A DNA stretch of 64,000 nucleotides from an uncultured Acidaminococcus sp. (GTDB lineage: Bacteria; Bacillota; Negativicutes; Acidaminococcales; Acidaminococcaceae), in contig USHN01000004.1 in NCBI GenBank assembly GCA_900554515.1, positions 1 through 64,000 on the forward strand, in the 5' to 3' direction. The notes below the pieces were generated by a model, which worked only from the letters and a program-made list of their open reading frames with translations, was not told where the DNA came from and ran no database searches. Below are positions 16,885 to 26,898 of the stretch, piece after piece. Position 1 is the first letter of the stretch, and every line of letters begins with the position of its first letter. The position numbers were made by a program, and so were the translations under genes.

Positions 16885-18291
16885 TTATTTCCAATAATCC
16901 AGGTTCGTTTCATCCAGCCCGATGTTTTTGGCTTTGAACACGGGGATATCCACACCGGCATCCAGCTGTTTCCCGTAGTCGTCCATGACTTTTAGTGCGG
17001 TGCCGCCCATGGCCATAATGGAGGGTACGTTAATGAGGCACATAAAGCCCATGGTGATATCGGCCAAGGCCCAGGCATTATCCATGCTCATACCGGCACC
17101 GACGAAGATGACCAGTACGCACACGATCCGGAAGCAGGTCATGAAGGTTTTGCCCGGGGTCTTTTTGCCGTTCAGGTAGGCCAGGGCATTGTTCACGTAG
17201 TACAAATTACCAATCAGGGTGGTGAAGGCAAAGAGTACCATAGCCACGGTAATCATAATGGGCCCAAAGGAACCAAAATCCATTCGGGTGGCTTCCTGCA
17301 CGTAGGGGGCACCAGCCAGTTCTTTGGTGGGAATGGCTCCGGAGAACATGCACATCAGCGCAGTGGAAGTACATAAAACGGTATCAATGAATACGCTGAG
17401 CATTTGTACCAGGCCCTGCTGGGCAGGATGGCTCACGTCTGCGGCAGCTGCTGCGTTGGGGGCCGACCCTACACCGGCTTCGTTGGAATACAGGCCCCGT
17501 TTGATTCCATACATCATACAGGAACCGCTGATCCCGCCTAAAATCTTCTGGAAATCAAAGGCATCGGTAAATACGGCGCTGAGAACGGAAGGAATCATGG
17601 TAAAGTGCATGACGATAATGACTAGGGATAAAATGACATACAGAACGCCCATAAACGGTACCAGGACTTCTGTCACGTGGATGATCCGCTTGCCGCCGCC
17701 GATGAGGCAATAGCCTACCAGAACAGCCAGAATGCCTCCGATAATCCAGGGTGTGGTGACTTTATCGTAAAAGGAGTATACGCTGAAGGTGGACTGGAGA
17801 TTGTAGCTGGCCAGGGCGTTAAAACCGCCGGCGTAGGTGGTAATCAGGAAAAAGGCAAATGCGCTGGCGAAAAATTTGCTGTGCAGCACCAGTTCAATGT
17901 AGTACGCCGGGCCGCCGTAGCTGTCCCCGTTTTGGTCACGCCGTTTGTACACCTGGGCCAGGGTGCTTTCGATAAAGGCCGTAGCACCGCCGATGATGGC
18001 GATAATCCACATCCAGAACACGGAGCCAAAGCCGCCCAGGCAAAGCGCCGTGGAAATGCCTACGATATTTCCGGTGCCAACCCGGCTGGCGGTGGAAACC
18101 ATCAGGGCCTGGAAGGATGAGACAGCATTTTCTTTTGTTGGTTTCTGCATGACCACACGGATACATTCCTTCAAATAGCGTCCTTGGATAAAGCGGGTGC
18201 GGAGCGTGAAGTAAATGCCGGCGACTAACAGAACGATGATCAAGATAGGGTAGTACATCACATCATCCAGCATGGTCAAAAATTCTGACAT
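16885..18291 (-). CDS. Sodium:alanine/glycine symporter (AGCS family)
   Basis: 468 residues, about 10-11 membrane spans. Family motifs include STASRVGTGNIVGI, SNEAGVGSAPNAAAAA and a late FTTLIGNLYYVNNAL. It imports alanine or glycine with Na+ across the inner membrane. AAAAGGAGG precedes ATG 18291. It is convergent with the carboxylate operon and divergent from tig. Monocistronic as far as the window shows. Confidence 0.93.
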   Translation of the reverse strand: MSEFLTMLDDVMYYPILIIVLLVAGIYFTLRTRFIQGRYLKECIRVVMQKPTKENAVSSFQALMVSTASRVGTGNIVGISTALCLGGFGSVFWMWIIAIIGGATAFIESTLAQVYKRRDQNGDSYGGPAYYIELVLHSKFFASAFAFFLITTYAGGFNALASYNLQSTFSVYSFYDKVTTPWIIGGILAVLVGYCLIGGGKRIIHVTEVLVPFMGVLYVILSLVIIVMHFTMIPSVLSAVFTDAFDFQKILGGISGSCMMYGIKRGLYSNEAGVGSAPNAAAAADVSHPAQQGLVQMLSVFIDTVLCTSTALMCMFSGAIPTKELAGAPYVQEATRMDFGSFGPIMITVAMVLFAFTTLIGNLYYVNNALAYLNGKKTPGKTFMTCFRIVCVLVIFVGAGMSMDNAWALADITMGFMCLINVPSIMAMGGTALKVMDDYGKQLDAGVDIPVFKAKNIGLDETNLDYWK

Positions 18292-18424
18292 TGTTTTTCC
18301 TCCTTTTGTGGTCCATGTTCCTCATACATGGAGAAGTAAAATAGAATAAAAATGACACTTTTATTATATCTGATTCAGCCTGTCCATACCAGAAGGAAAC
18401 GGATTTCATCTGTTTCTTTTTTGG

Positions 18425-18453
18425 TTGCGTAAATCGGGCTTTTGTGCTATGCT
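18425..18453 (+). promoter_or_regulatory. Promoter of the tig-clp operon
   Basis: TTGCGT (18425-18430), 17 bases, TATGCT (18448-18453) with TGC in the extended position. It lies 88 bases before the tig start. The rest of the 249-base gap (18292-18540) between the divergent genes shows nothing else I can name. Confidence 0.6.
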
Positions 18454-18540
18454 ATATAAACGGTTTTTTAAGTAATTACAGACGACTGTTATGCATTCCA
18501 CAGTAAAAACGGCTGACAGCCATGAGGAGGATTTTTTTAA

Positions 18541-19881
18541 ATGAGCGTTTCCTTAGAAAGAAATGGTAATGAAGCAACGTTGAAAATTTTTTTGCCCGTA
18601 GAAGATGTAGCCAAAGCCTTTGACAAAGCGGTCGCACGGATCAATAGACAGGTAACCATTCCCGGTTTCCGTAAAGGCCATGCTCCCCGTAAGGTGCTGG
18701 AAGTACGCGTAGGCAAGGATGCGATCAAAAGCGAAGCGTTTGAAGTCATTGCCAATGAACAATATAGACAAGCTGTAAAAGATAACAAACTGGTTCCCGT
18801 GACCGATCCGGAAGTCAAGGAATCCAATTTTGAAGAAGGCAAACCCCTGGATTTAATCCTGGGGCTGGTATTGCGTCCGGAACCGGAACTGGGCGAATAC
18901 AAAGACCTGGATGTGAAAAAAGAAGAAAAAGAAATTACCGATGCCGATGTGGATAAGGAACTGGAAAACCTGCAAAAACGGGCTGCTAAAATGGTAGAAG
19001 CCCCGGAAGGCAAAGCCCTGGAAAAAGGTGATCTGGCTATCATCGACTTCAAAGGCACCGTAGACGGCGAAGCCTTTGCCGGCGGCGAAGGCAAAGGGTA
19101 TCCACTGGAAGTGGGATCCGGCAGTTTTATCCCTGGCTTTGAAGATCAGCTGGTGGGCAAAAAGAAGGGTGAATCCGTAGATGTTAACGTCACCTTCCCG
19201 GAGGACTATGCCGCAAAAGAACTGGCTGGCAAAGCTGCTGTATTCTCCGTTCATATCCAGGATGTAAAAGTCAAAGAAGTTCCGGAAATCAACGATGAAT
19301 TGATCGCTGCCAATTCTGACAGCAAAACCGTTGAAGAATTCCGGCAAAAGACCATGGACCGGATGAAGAAGGCGGAAGCCGATCGTGCCCAGGCCGCCTA
19401 TGAACGGCAACTGGTACAGACTGCGGTAGATAATGCCAAATTTGAGGTGCCTGATCAGATGGTGGATCAGCGGGCAGATGCCATGGTTGACGAGCTGACC
19501 ATGAACCTGGAACAGCATAAAATGAGCCTGCCCATGTACCTGCAATATCTGGGCAAGGACGTTAAAACCTACCGGGATGAACAAAAACCCATCGCCCTGC
19601 AGCAGATCCGCACGGACCTGGTGCTGGATGCCATTGCTCTGAAGGAAAACGTACAGGTTTCCCAGAACGAGATTGCTGCGGAAGTGCAGCAGCTGGCCGC
19701 CATGAATGGCGCAACGGTAAAACAAGTGGAAAAAGTCATCAGCCAGAATGGTTCCATTGCCCTCCTGGTATCCGGTATTGCCCGTCGTAAAGCGGCCCGG
19801 ATTGTGATTGATAACGCAAAAGGCGCTGCCCCGGCAGAAGCAAAAGCAACCGAAACTGCCGAAGTACCGAAAGCGGAATAA
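18541..19881 (+). CDS. tig: Trigger factor (ribosome-associated chaperone, prolyl isomerase)
   Basis: 446 residues in the usual three domains: the N-terminal ribosome-binding domain with the signature GFRKGHAPR (42-50), an FKBP-type prolyl isomerase domain at about 160-245 (GDLAIIDFKGTVDGEAF), and the C-terminal substrate-binding arms, ending in an acidic, alanine-rich tail. It binds nascent chains at the ribosome exit. AGGAGG lies 10 bases before ATG. It heads the classic order tig-clpP-clpX-lon-engB. Confidence 0.97.
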   Translation: MSVSLERNGNEATLKIFLPVEDVAKAFDKAVARINRQVTIPGFRKGHAPRKVLEVRVGKDAIKSEAFEVIANEQYRQAVKDNKLVPVTDPEVKESNFEEGKPLDLILGLVLRPEPELGEYKDLDVKKEEKEITDADVDKELENLQKRAAKMVEAPEGKALEKGDLAIIDFKGTVDGEAFAGGEGKGYPLEVGSGSFIPGFEDQLVGKKKGESVDVNVTFPEDYAAKELAGKAAVFSVHIQDVKVKEVPEINDELIAANSDSKTVEEFRQKTMDRMKKAEADRAQAAYERQLVQTAVDNAKFEVPDQMVDQRADAMVDELTMNLEQHKMSLPMYLQYLGKDVKTYRDEQKPIALQQIRTDLVLDAIALKENVQVSQNEIAAEVQQLAAMNGATVKQVEKVISQNGSIALLVSGIARRKAARIVIDNAKGAAPAEAKATETAEVPKAE

Positions 19882-19910
19882 AAAACATAACGACGCAGGA
19901 GGTGGACAGT

Positions 19911-20510
19911 ATGGCCTATGTACCCATTGTGGTAGAACAGACCAGCCAGGGGGAAAGAAGCTATGATATCTACTCCCGGCTTTTAAAAGACCGGATCATT
20001 TTTGTGACCGGCGAAATTGAAGATCATATTGCCAACCTGATTATTGCCCAGCTGCTGTTTCTGGAATCGGAAGATCCGGACAAAGATGTCCATCTCTATA
20101 TCAACAGCCCGGGCGGTTCAGTAAGCGCAGGGCTGGCGATTTATGATACGATGCAGTATATCCGTCCGGATGTTTCTACGATTTGTGTGGGCATGGCGGC
20201 TTCTATGGCTTCTGTGCTGCTATCTGCCGGTGCCAAAGGCAAACGGTTTGCCCTGCCCCATTCCCGGGTGATGATTCATCAGCCGCTGGGCGGAGCCCAG
20301 GGACAGGCGACAGATATTGCCATCCATGCGCGGGAAATTTTGCGCATCCGGCAGGAAATGAATGAAATACTAGCACTTCATACGGGAAAGACCGCAGAAA
20401 AAATCCAAGAAGACACGGAGCGGGACCATTTCATGACCGCCCAGGAGGCAATGGAATACGGCTTCGTAGATCGTGTGGTGGATGCGGCTGCAATTTCCCA
20501 CAAGAAGTAA
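19911..20510 (+). CDS. clpP: ATP-dependent Clp protease proteolytic subunit
   Basis: 199 residues. The serine protease triad is S98 (GMAASMAS), H123 (MIHQP) and D172. The start at ATG 19911 is preferred over the in-frame GTG at 19902, which lies inside the AGGAGGT ribosome site. It forms the tetradecameric chamber that partners ClpX, encoded 46 bases downstream. Confidence 0.97.
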   Translation: MAYVPIVVEQTSQGERSYDIYSRLLKDRIIFVTGEIEDHIANLIIAQLLFLESEDPDKDVHLYINSPGGSVSAGLAIYDTMQYIRPDVSTICVGMAASMASVLLSAGAKGKRFALPHSRVMIHQPLGGAQGQATDIAIHAREILRIRQEMNEILALHTGKTAEKIQEDTERDHFMTAQEAMEYGFVDRVVDAAAISHKK

Positions 20511-20556
20511 GGGTAGGACACGACCATCTTACCCTGCCCGAAAGGAGGGGCAAAAG

Positions 20557-21840
20557 ATGGCATACGATGATACCACAAAGTTCGACGGTCCGGAATATAC
20601 CTGTTCGTTTTGCGGCAAAAAGCAAAGCCAGGTAAAAAAACTGATCGCCGGGCATAACGTGTTTATCTGTGATGAATGTATTGCGCTTTGTAATGAGATG
20701 CTGGAACGGGACCTGGGGACCAAAGCAGAAGAGCCTTTGACGGAGCTGCCCAAACCCCGGGAAATCAAAGCTATCCTGGATCAGTATGTAATTGGACAGG
20801 AAGACGCCAAGAGAACTCTTTCTGTAGCTGTCTACAACCATTACAAACGAATTAATTATGAGGAAAAACAGCACAAAGATGATGTGGAGCTGCAAAAATC
20901 CAATATTTTGATGTTGGGGCCTACCGGCAGCGGAAAAACCCTGCTGGCTCAGACCCTGGCCAAAATCCTCAAAGTGCCTTTTGCCATTGCTGACGCCACC
21001 AGCCTGACGGAAGCCGGCTATGTGGGAGAAGACGTAGAAAATATTTTGCTGCGTCTGATCCAAAATGCTGATTACGATATTGAAAAAGCCCAGCGGGGCA
21101 TTATCTATATCGATGAAATTGATAAGATTTCCCGTAAATCCGAAAATCCCTCCATCACCCGGGACGTATCCGGGGAAGGGGTGCAGCAGGCACTGTTAAA
21201 AATCCTGGAAGGAACGGTTGCCAACGTACCACCCCAGGGCGGAAGAAAGCATCCCCATCAGGAACTGATACAGATTGATACGTCCAATATCCTCTTTATC
21301 TGCGGCGGGGCGTTTGCCGGGTTGGAAAATGTGATTAACGCCCGCATTGGGAAAAAGAGCATGGGCTTTGGGGCGGATATTCCCACTGCCGAACAAAAGA
21401 AAAACGAGAATCCCTTTCACAGTGCGCTGCCGGAGGATTTTGTCAAATACGGCCTGATTCCGGAATTTGTAGGGCGGCTACCGGTCGTGGTGACGCTGGA
21501 CAACCTGGATGAAAAAGCGCTGATTCAGATTTTGACAGAACCGAAAAACGCGCTGACCAAACAATACCAGCATCTGCTGGCTATGGACCATGTGGAACTG
21601 GATTTTGACAATGGCGCATTAAAAGCGATTGCCCATGAGGCGCTGAAGCGTAAAGCCGGTGCCAGAGGGTTGCGCGCCATTATTGAAGGCATTATGAAAA
21701 ATGTCATGTATGAAGTCCCCAGCCGGGATAATATTGCCAAATGTATTGTGACGGCCGATGTAGTGAACCAGCACAAAGAACCAAAGCTGGTACTGCGGGA
21801 ATCGGACCAGGAAAAAAACGGTACAAGAAAGAATGCCTAA
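20557..21840 (+). CDS. clpX: Clp protease ATP-binding subunit ClpX
   Basis: 427 residues. The N-terminal C4 zinc-binding domain (C16, C19, C38, C41) recognises substrates. The AAA+ domain has Walker A GPTGSGKT at about 121-128 and Walker B IIYIDEID at about 182-189. The start at 20557 follows AAAGGAGGGG by 6 bases. It unfolds substrates and feeds them to ClpP. A terminator-like hairpin separates it from lon. Confidence 0.97.
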   Translation: MAYDDTTKFDGPEYTCSFCGKKQSQVKKLIAGHNVFICDECIALCNEMLERDLGTKAEEPLTELPKPREIKAILDQYVIGQEDAKRTLSVAVYNHYKRINYEEKQHKDDVELQKSNILMLGPTGSGKTLLAQTLAKILKVPFAIADATSLTEAGYVGEDVENILLRLIQNADYDIEKAQRGIIYIDEIDKISRKSENPSITRDVSGEGVQQALLKILEGTVANVPPQGGRKHPHQELIQIDTSNILFICGGAFAGLENVINARIGKKSMGFGADIPTAEQKKNENPFHSALPEDFVKYGLIPEFVGRLPVVVTLDNLDEKALIQILTEPKNALTKQYQHLLAMDHVELDFDNGALKAIAHEALKRKAGARGLRAIIEGIMKNVMYEVPSRDNIAKCIVTADVVNQHKEPKLVLRESDQEKNGTRKNA

Positions 21841-21848
21841 CGAAAAAA

Positions 21849-21883
21849 AGGAAAAGGGAGCGATTTCTCCCTTTTCCTCTTTT
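21849..21883 (+). terminator. Hairpin between clpX and lon
   Basis: A 12-bp perfect stem AGGAAAAGGGAG/CTCCCTTTTCCT followed by CTTTTCG. With only 26 bases before the lon start it may be an attenuator rather than a full stop; no clear promoter for lon is visible between them. Confidence 0.6.
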
Positions 21884-21909
21884 CGCTATTTTGAAGGATG
21901 GTGAACACG

Positions 21910-24306
21910 ATGTTGGAACCAAATACCATGCGGCTGCAGCTGTTGCCGCTGCGGGGAACCATTGTATTCCCCGGGATGATTATCAACCTGGATGTGGGGC
22001 GTGACCGCTCCATCCGGGCAGTAGAAACGGCGATGAATACCACCAAGAGAATTTTATTGGTGACCCAGAAATCCGTGGAAGCGGGCGATCCCAAAGCCAA
22101 AGATTTATATAACTTTGGGGTAATTGCAGAAATCAAACAAATGCTGAAGCTCCCCAACGGAGCTATGCGAATTTTGGTGGAAGGCCTTTCCCGTGTAGAA
22201 ATTATTTCCGTGGTGGATGCGGTGGGCATGAGCCTGGAAGCCTATGTAACCCAGCGCCCGGATGTGACCATGGGAGAAAACTCCACGGAAGTGGAAGCCC
22301 TGAAACGGATGCTCATTGACACCTTTGAACAATGGGTGCTGGCCAGCAAAAAGCTGAATACCGAAGTCATGCTCACGTTTAAGGACCAAGAGGATCCGGG
22401 CCGGATTGCGGACATGATGACCGGGTATCTCACCATTGACGTGGCGGAAAAGGAAAACCTTTTGGAAGCGGTGGATGTAAAGCAGAGAATGAATCTGCTG
22501 TACAGTTACCTGGTGAAGGAACTGGAAATCGTCCACCTGGAAAAAGATATTTCCCAGCAGGTGCGGAAGCAGATTGAACAAAATCAGCGGGAATATTACC
22601 TGCGGGAACAGCTGAAAGCCATTAATAAAGAACTGGACGGCGGCGGAGAACACAGCGGGGAAGTCAAGGAATACCAGGAAAAATTCAAAAAGAAAAACTT
22701 TCCGAAAAACGTTCAGGAAAAGCTGGACAAGGAGCTGGACCGGCTGAATAAAATGCCCCCTATGATGGCAGAAAGCGCCGTTATCCGCAACTATCTGGAT
22801 ACGGTGCTGGCACTGCCCTGGGGCAATATGAGCCAGGACAACTATGACCTGAAAAAAGCTGCGGCGATTTTGGACAAAGACCATTATGGCCTGAAAAAAG
22901 TTAAAGAACGGATTTTAGACCATCTGGCAGTCCGGGCCCTGACCAAGAGCAACCGGGGACCGATTATCTGTCTGGTAGGACCTCCGGGCGTAGGGAAAAC
23001 CAGCCTGGCACAAAGTATTGCCCGGGCCATCAACCGGAAATTTACCCGCCTGTCTTTGGGCGGCGTGCGGGACGAAGCAGAAATCCGGGGACACCGCCGC
23101 ACTTATATCGGCGCTATGCCGGGCCGGCTGATCAACGGCCTGATTGACTGCGGCACCGATAATCCGGTATTCCTTTTGGACGAAGTGGACAAGATGGGCG
23201 CCGATTTCCGGGGCGATCCTGCGTCGGCGCTCTTGGAAGTGCTGGATCCGGAGCAAAACAGCCATTTCAGCGACCACTATATTGAGTTTTCCTACGATAT
23301 GAGCAATGTATTCTGGATCGTTACGGCAAATACTGTAGAAACCATTCCTCCGGCGCTGTTGGACCGGCTGGAAGTGATTGAGCTGTCCAGTTATACCGAT
23401 GAGGAAAAAATGAAGATTGCCCAGCTCCATCTGCTGCCCAAGGAACGTACCTTGGCCGGGCTTACTGGAAAACAGCTGAGCCTTGGTGCAGCGTCCCTGC
23501 ATCACATTATCCGGGATTATACCCGGGAATCCGGCGTGCGGAATCTGGAGAGGAAAATTGCCACCATCTGCCGGAAAGCGGCACGGAAAATCGTGGAAGA
23601 AGGGGTTGCCAAAGTTTCGGTGACGCCGACCCATTTGAAAGACTATCTGGGACCAGCTATCTTCCTGGAAGAAGATATGCGGGCCAAGGCAGAAGTGGGC
23701 GTTTGCACCGGTCTTGCCTGGACCAGTGTGGGCGGCGAACTCCTTAAAATCGAAGTGGTGGTCACCGAAGGCAAAGGCAAGCTGATGCTGACCGGGCAAT
23801 TGGGCGACGTGATGAAGGAATCTGCCCAGGCGGCCTTTACCTACATCCGGAGCCGGGCCAAAGCATTGCAGCTGGCACCGGATTTTGCGGACAAAGTGGA
23901 TATTCATATTCATGTGCCGGAAGGCGCCACGCCAAAAGATGGACCCAGCGCAGGCATCACTATGGCAACCGCTATGGAAAGTGCGCTGAGCGGCCGCAAG
24001 GTGAAAGCCGATCTGGCTATGACCGGGGAAATCACCATCACGGGCCGGGTGCTGCCCATCGGGGGCCTGAAGGAAAAAGTGCTGGCCGCCCATCGCTACC
24101 GGGTTAAAACAGTACTGATTCCCAAACTGAACGTACAGGATCTGGAAGAAATTCCGGAAAAAGTACGGGAAGAAATGAAATTTATCCCGGTGGATCATAT
24201 GGACCAGGTTACGGAGCTGGCTCTGGAACCGGCGCCCAAAGGGAAAAAGAATGCGGTAACGGCACAAGACGCCAAAGAGAAGAAAGAACCGGAAAATGCC
24301 AAGTAG
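21910..24306 (+). CDS. lon: ATP-dependent protease Lon
   Basis: 798 residues from the ATG at 21910, chosen because AAGGATGGTGA lies just upstream (an in-frame ATG at 21898 would leave no spacer). The N-terminal LON substrate domain is followed by the AAA+ module with Walker A GPPGVGKT (357-364) and the protease domain with the Ser-Lys dyad S680 (KDGPSAG) and K723 (KEKVLAAH). It degrades misfolded and regulatory proteins in the cytosol. The last 11 bases overlap the engB start. Confidence 0.97.
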   Translation: MLEPNTMRLQLLPLRGTIVFPGMIINLDVGRDRSIRAVETAMNTTKRILLVTQKSVEAGDPKAKDLYNFGVIAEIKQMLKLPNGAMRILVEGLSRVEIISVVDAVGMSLEAYVTQRPDVTMGENSTEVEALKRMLIDTFEQWVLASKKLNTEVMLTFKDQEDPGRIADMMTGYLTIDVAEKENLLEAVDVKQRMNLLYSYLVKELEIVHLEKDISQQVRKQIEQNQREYYLREQLKAINKELDGGGEHSGEVKEYQEKFKKKNFPKNVQEKLDKELDRLNKMPPMMAESAVIRNYLDTVLALPWGNMSQDNYDLKKAAAILDKDHYGLKKVKERILDHLAVRALTKSNRGPIICLVGPPGVGKTSLAQSIARAINRKFTRLSLGGVRDEAEIRGHRRTYIGAMPGRLINGLIDCGTDNPVFLLDEVDKMGADFRGDPASALLEVLDPEQNSHFSDHYIEFSYDMSNVFWIVTANTVETIPPALLDRLEVIELSSYTDEEKMKIAQLHLLPKERTLAGLTGKQLSLGAASLHHIIRDYTRESGVRNLERKIATICRKAARKIVEEGVAKVSVTPTHLKDYLGPAIFLEEDMRAKAEVGVCTGLAWTSVGGELLKIEVVVTEGKGKLMLTGQLGDVMKESAQAAFTYIRSRAKALQLAPDFADKVDIHIHVPEGATPKDGPSAGITMATAMESALSGRKVKADLAMTGEITITGRVLPIGGLKEKVLAAHRYRVKTVLIPKLNVQDLEEIPEKVREEMKFIPVDHMDQVTELALEPAPKGKKNAVTAQDAKEKKEPENAK

Positions 24307-24928
24307 CGCATGGGATATTGTCAGTGCAGAGTTTATAACGTCAGCGGTAAAAGCCACCCAGTACCCCCAGGATACCCTGGATGAGGTGGCCTTTATTGGC
24401 CGCAGCAACGTAGGAAAATCTTCCCTGTTAAATTCCCTGGCCCGGCGTAAGAATCTGGCGCGGGTCAGTGCCAGCCCTGGCAAAACCCAGACCATTAATT
24501 TTTATCAGCTGCGGGCTAAACGAAATGGGGAGAACGGGGCACAGCAGCATATCTTTTATGCGGTGGACCTGCCGGGCTACGGCTTTGCCCGGACCAACCA
24601 GCAAAATAAAGAACAATGGTCGGCGTTTATCTGTAGCTACATGGAAAATTCTCCCTACCTGAAGCAGGTCTATCTCCTGATGGATTGCCGGAGAGAGCCC
24701 ATGGAAAGCGATAAGGAATGTTATGAGTGGCTGGTGTCCTTAGGACTTTCCGTGGTGGTGGTGCTGACCAAAACAGACAAGTTGGGGAAAAATGCACTCA
24801 CCAAGCAAAAGGCCCTCTACCAGCGTACCTTTGGCTTTGGGCCCGGGCAGCTCCTGACCTATAGTGCCATGAGTCATGAGACTCGCAAGGACTTAATTCA
24901 GCGGATTATGGAAGGATTGGATGCATAG
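24296..24928 (+). CDS. engB: Ribosome-biogenesis GTPase EngB/YsxC
   Basis: 210 residues of the TrmE-Era-EngA-EngB-Septin GTPase class. G1 GRSNVGKSS (35-43), G3 DLPGYG and G4 TKTDK are present. It assists assembly of the 50S subunit. The start overlaps the end of lon and has only a weak ribosome site, so translation is probably coupled to lon. Confidence 0.95.
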   Translation: MPSSAWDIVSAEFITSAVKATQYPQDTLDEVAFIGRSNVGKSSLLNSLARRKNLARVSASPGKTQTINFYQLRAKRNGENGAQQHIFYAVDLPGYGFARTNQQNKEQWSAFICSYMENSPYLKQVYLLMDCRREPMESDKECYEWLVSLGLSVVVVLTKTDKLGKNALTKQKALYQRTFGFGPGQLLTYSAMSHETRKDLIQRIMEGLDA

Positions 24929-24945
24929 AGAAAGGCGTGAGGCCC

Positions 24946-26205
24946 ATGAAGTATATCAAGAAGGGAAAAGAGCGGACAAAGGAAGACCGCAGGAAACTGC
25001 GGGAGACCGTTGCGGCCATTATTGATGATGTGGTGGAGCAGGGAGATACGGCACTGCACTTTTACAGCAAAAAATTTGACGGCTGTGAACGGGACAGCTT
25101 TCGGGTGAGCCCGGAAGAAATCCAGCAGGCCTATCAAGCGGTAACCCAGCAGGAACTGGCAGATATGAAAGCGGCCCTGGCCAATTTAACAGCTTTTGCC
25201 AAGGCGCAGCGGGCTACGATTCATGAATTGCCGGATTTTGAACCCACGCCCGGGATTCATCTGGGGCATCGGGTCATTCCGGTGGATTCCTGCCTTTGCT
25301 ACGTACCGGGCGGCCGCTTTCCCTTATATTCTTCTGCCATGATGCTGATTACGCCGGCCAAAGTCGCCGGGGTGGAGCGTATTGCTGCGGCAAGCCCTGT
25401 GAGCCACGGAACGGGCCATATAAACCCGAAAACCTTGGTGGCCATGGATTTGGCCGGGGCCGACGAAATATACGCTCTGGGAGGCGTACAGGCGATAGCA
25501 GCCTTTGCCTATGGCACACCTTCCATTAAACCGGTGGATATGATTTTAGGCCCTGGCAACCAGTTTGTAGCCGAGGCCAAACGGCAATGCTATGGACAAG
25601 TAGGCATTGATTTTGTGGCGGGCCCCAGCGAAGTCCTGGTGATTGCAGATAGGGGCGCTGATCCTAAAACCCTGGCAGCGGATTTGCTAGCCCAGGCCGA
25701 GCACGATCCTAATGCCAAAGCCATTCTTCTCACTACGGATGAAGCCTTGGCCAATGCGGCGATACAATCTGTGGAAGAGGAACTTTCCTGGCTGCCTACA
25801 GCAGCTATTGCCCGGGAATCCTGGGAGACCTTCGGGGAAGTGGTGCTTTTGGACAATCTGGAGCAGGCCGTGGAAAAAGCCAACCGCTACGCCCCGGAAC
25901 ATCTGGAAGTCAATGTGCAGCATCCGGATGCTATCCTTCCCAAGCTCCACAATTACGGGAGCCTCTTTATCGGCGGAAATACGGCGGAAGTGTTCGGAGA
26001 CTATGCTTCCGGGACAAATCACACCCTGCCTACGGTGAAAGCTGCCCGCTATACGGGCGGCGTTTATGTGGGAACGTTCCTGAAAACCTGTACCCACCAA
26101 AGTATGACACCGGAAGCATCCAAACAATTGGCACCGCTGGTGCATCGTATGGCGTTAGGGGAAGGCCTGGAAGGCCATGCTTATGCCGCTAAATGCCGTT
26201 TCTAA
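24946..26205 (+). CDS. hisD: Histidinol dehydrogenase (HisD) family protein
   Basis: 419 residues from ATG 24946 (AAAGG and GAGG just upstream; an in-frame GTG at 24937 is the alternative). The expected catalytic residues are all visible: zinc ligands Q250 and H253 in AQAEHDP, the catalytic pair E318-H319 in APEHLEV, D352 in GDYASGTNHTLPT, and the late histidine in EGLEGHA. HisD oxidises L-histidinol to L-histidine in two NAD+-dependent steps. No other histidine gene is in the window, so it is an isolated copy; HisD homologues acting on other amino alcohols or sulfopropanediol exist and cannot be ruled out. Confidence 0.85.
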   Translation: MKYIKKGKERTKEDRRKLRETVAAIIDDVVEQGDTALHFYSKKFDGCERDSFRVSPEEIQQAYQAVTQQELADMKAALANLTAFAKAQRATIHELPDFEPTPGIHLGHRVIPVDSCLCYVPGGRFPLYSSAMMLITPAKVAGVERIAAASPVSHGTGHINPKTLVAMDLAGADEIYALGGVQAIAAFAYGTPSIKPVDMILGPGNQFVAEAKRQCYGQVGIDFVAGPSEVLVIADRGADPKTLAADLLAQAEHDPNAKAILLTTDEALANAAIQSVEEELSWLPTAAIARESWETFGEVVLLDNLEQAVEKANRYAPEHLEVNVQHPDAILPKLHNYGSLFIGGNTAEVFGDYASGTNHTLPTVKAARYTGGVYVGTFLKTCTHQSMTPEASKQLAPLVHRMALGEGLEGHAYAAKCRF

Positions 26206-26214
26206 TACTAAACC

Positions 26215-26245
26215 AAAACGCCGTTTCCGGAGAAACGGCGTTTTT
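26215..26245 (+). terminator. Terminator after hisD
   Basis: A perfect 13-bp stem AAAACGCCGTTTC/GAAACGGCGTTTT with a 4-base CGGA loop and a T run. Confidence 0.9.
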
Positions 26246-26265
26246 CACTGCCACAAGGAGATTTC

Positions 26266-26898
26266 ATGGAAACCATCCAAACGTTAAAAGCCTTATGGAC
26301 CGACCAAACCATGCGGGTGGACAGCAGCATGCACATCTGGGAGAGCGCCGTATTACTGCCCCTTGTAAAGGGAGCAACCGGCTGGGAAATCCTTTTTGAA
26401 GTGCGCTCTTCCAATATTCACTGGCAGCCTGGGGATATTTGTTTCCCCGGCGGGCACAGGGAGGATACGGATCCCACCCTGCTGGCAACGGCTCTTCGGG
26501 AGACGGAGGAAGAGCTGGGGATTGCTTCTCAAAAAATCACCGTACTGGGGCCTTTGCAGTATTTTTACGCCTACAGGGGGCCTATTATTTATCCCTATGC
26601 CGGGATTCTCCCTGCAGATGAACCCTTGCACATCCAGACGGAGGAAGTGGGGGAGGTATTTACCGTTCCCTTGAACGATCTGCTGCATATGAAACCGCTT
26701 ACAGGCAATGTAACCATGGGTAGCCGCAGGGAAGCAGGGTTCCCGTATCCGGAAAACCAGAAAGAAAAACCAGAATGGAAGCCCATTTCCACCTATCCGG
26801 TGTATTTCTATCCCTGGAAAAACCGGATGATCTGGGGCATTACGGCACGGATTCTCCACCAGTTTCTGGAGCTGGTAAAGCGCCGGGGGGCGTTTTAA
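26266..26898 (+). CDS. Nudix hydrolase, CoA-pyrophosphatase type
   Basis: 210 residues. The Nudix box occupies about 62-86 (GGHREDTDPTLLATALRETE then EELGI) with R78, E79, E82 and E83 as metal ligands. The preceding FEVRSSNIHWQPGDICFPGG matches the CoA/NADH-pyrophosphatase subfamily signature (LxxR, H, FPGG). It probably cleaves CoA or a related nucleotide diphosphate derivative. ACAAGGAG precedes ATG. The last 59 bases overlap the end of the secretin gene on the other strand. Confidence 0.82.
   Translation: METIQTLKALWTDQTMRVDSSMHIWESAVLLPLVKGATGWEILFEVRSSNIHWQPGDICFPGGHREDTDPTLLATALRETEEELGIASQKITVLGPLQYFYAYRGPIIYPYAGILPADEPLHIQTEEVGEVFTVPLNDLLHMKPLTGNVTMGSRREAGFPYPENQKEKPEWKPISTYPVYFYPWKNRMIWGITARILHQFLELVKRRGAF

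Noticed and set aside
22915..24495. A 526-codon open frame on the minus strand
   Set aside because: It is antisense to lon and engB, lacks a ribosome site and has the low-complexity His/Phe/Gln-rich composition of a shadow frame.
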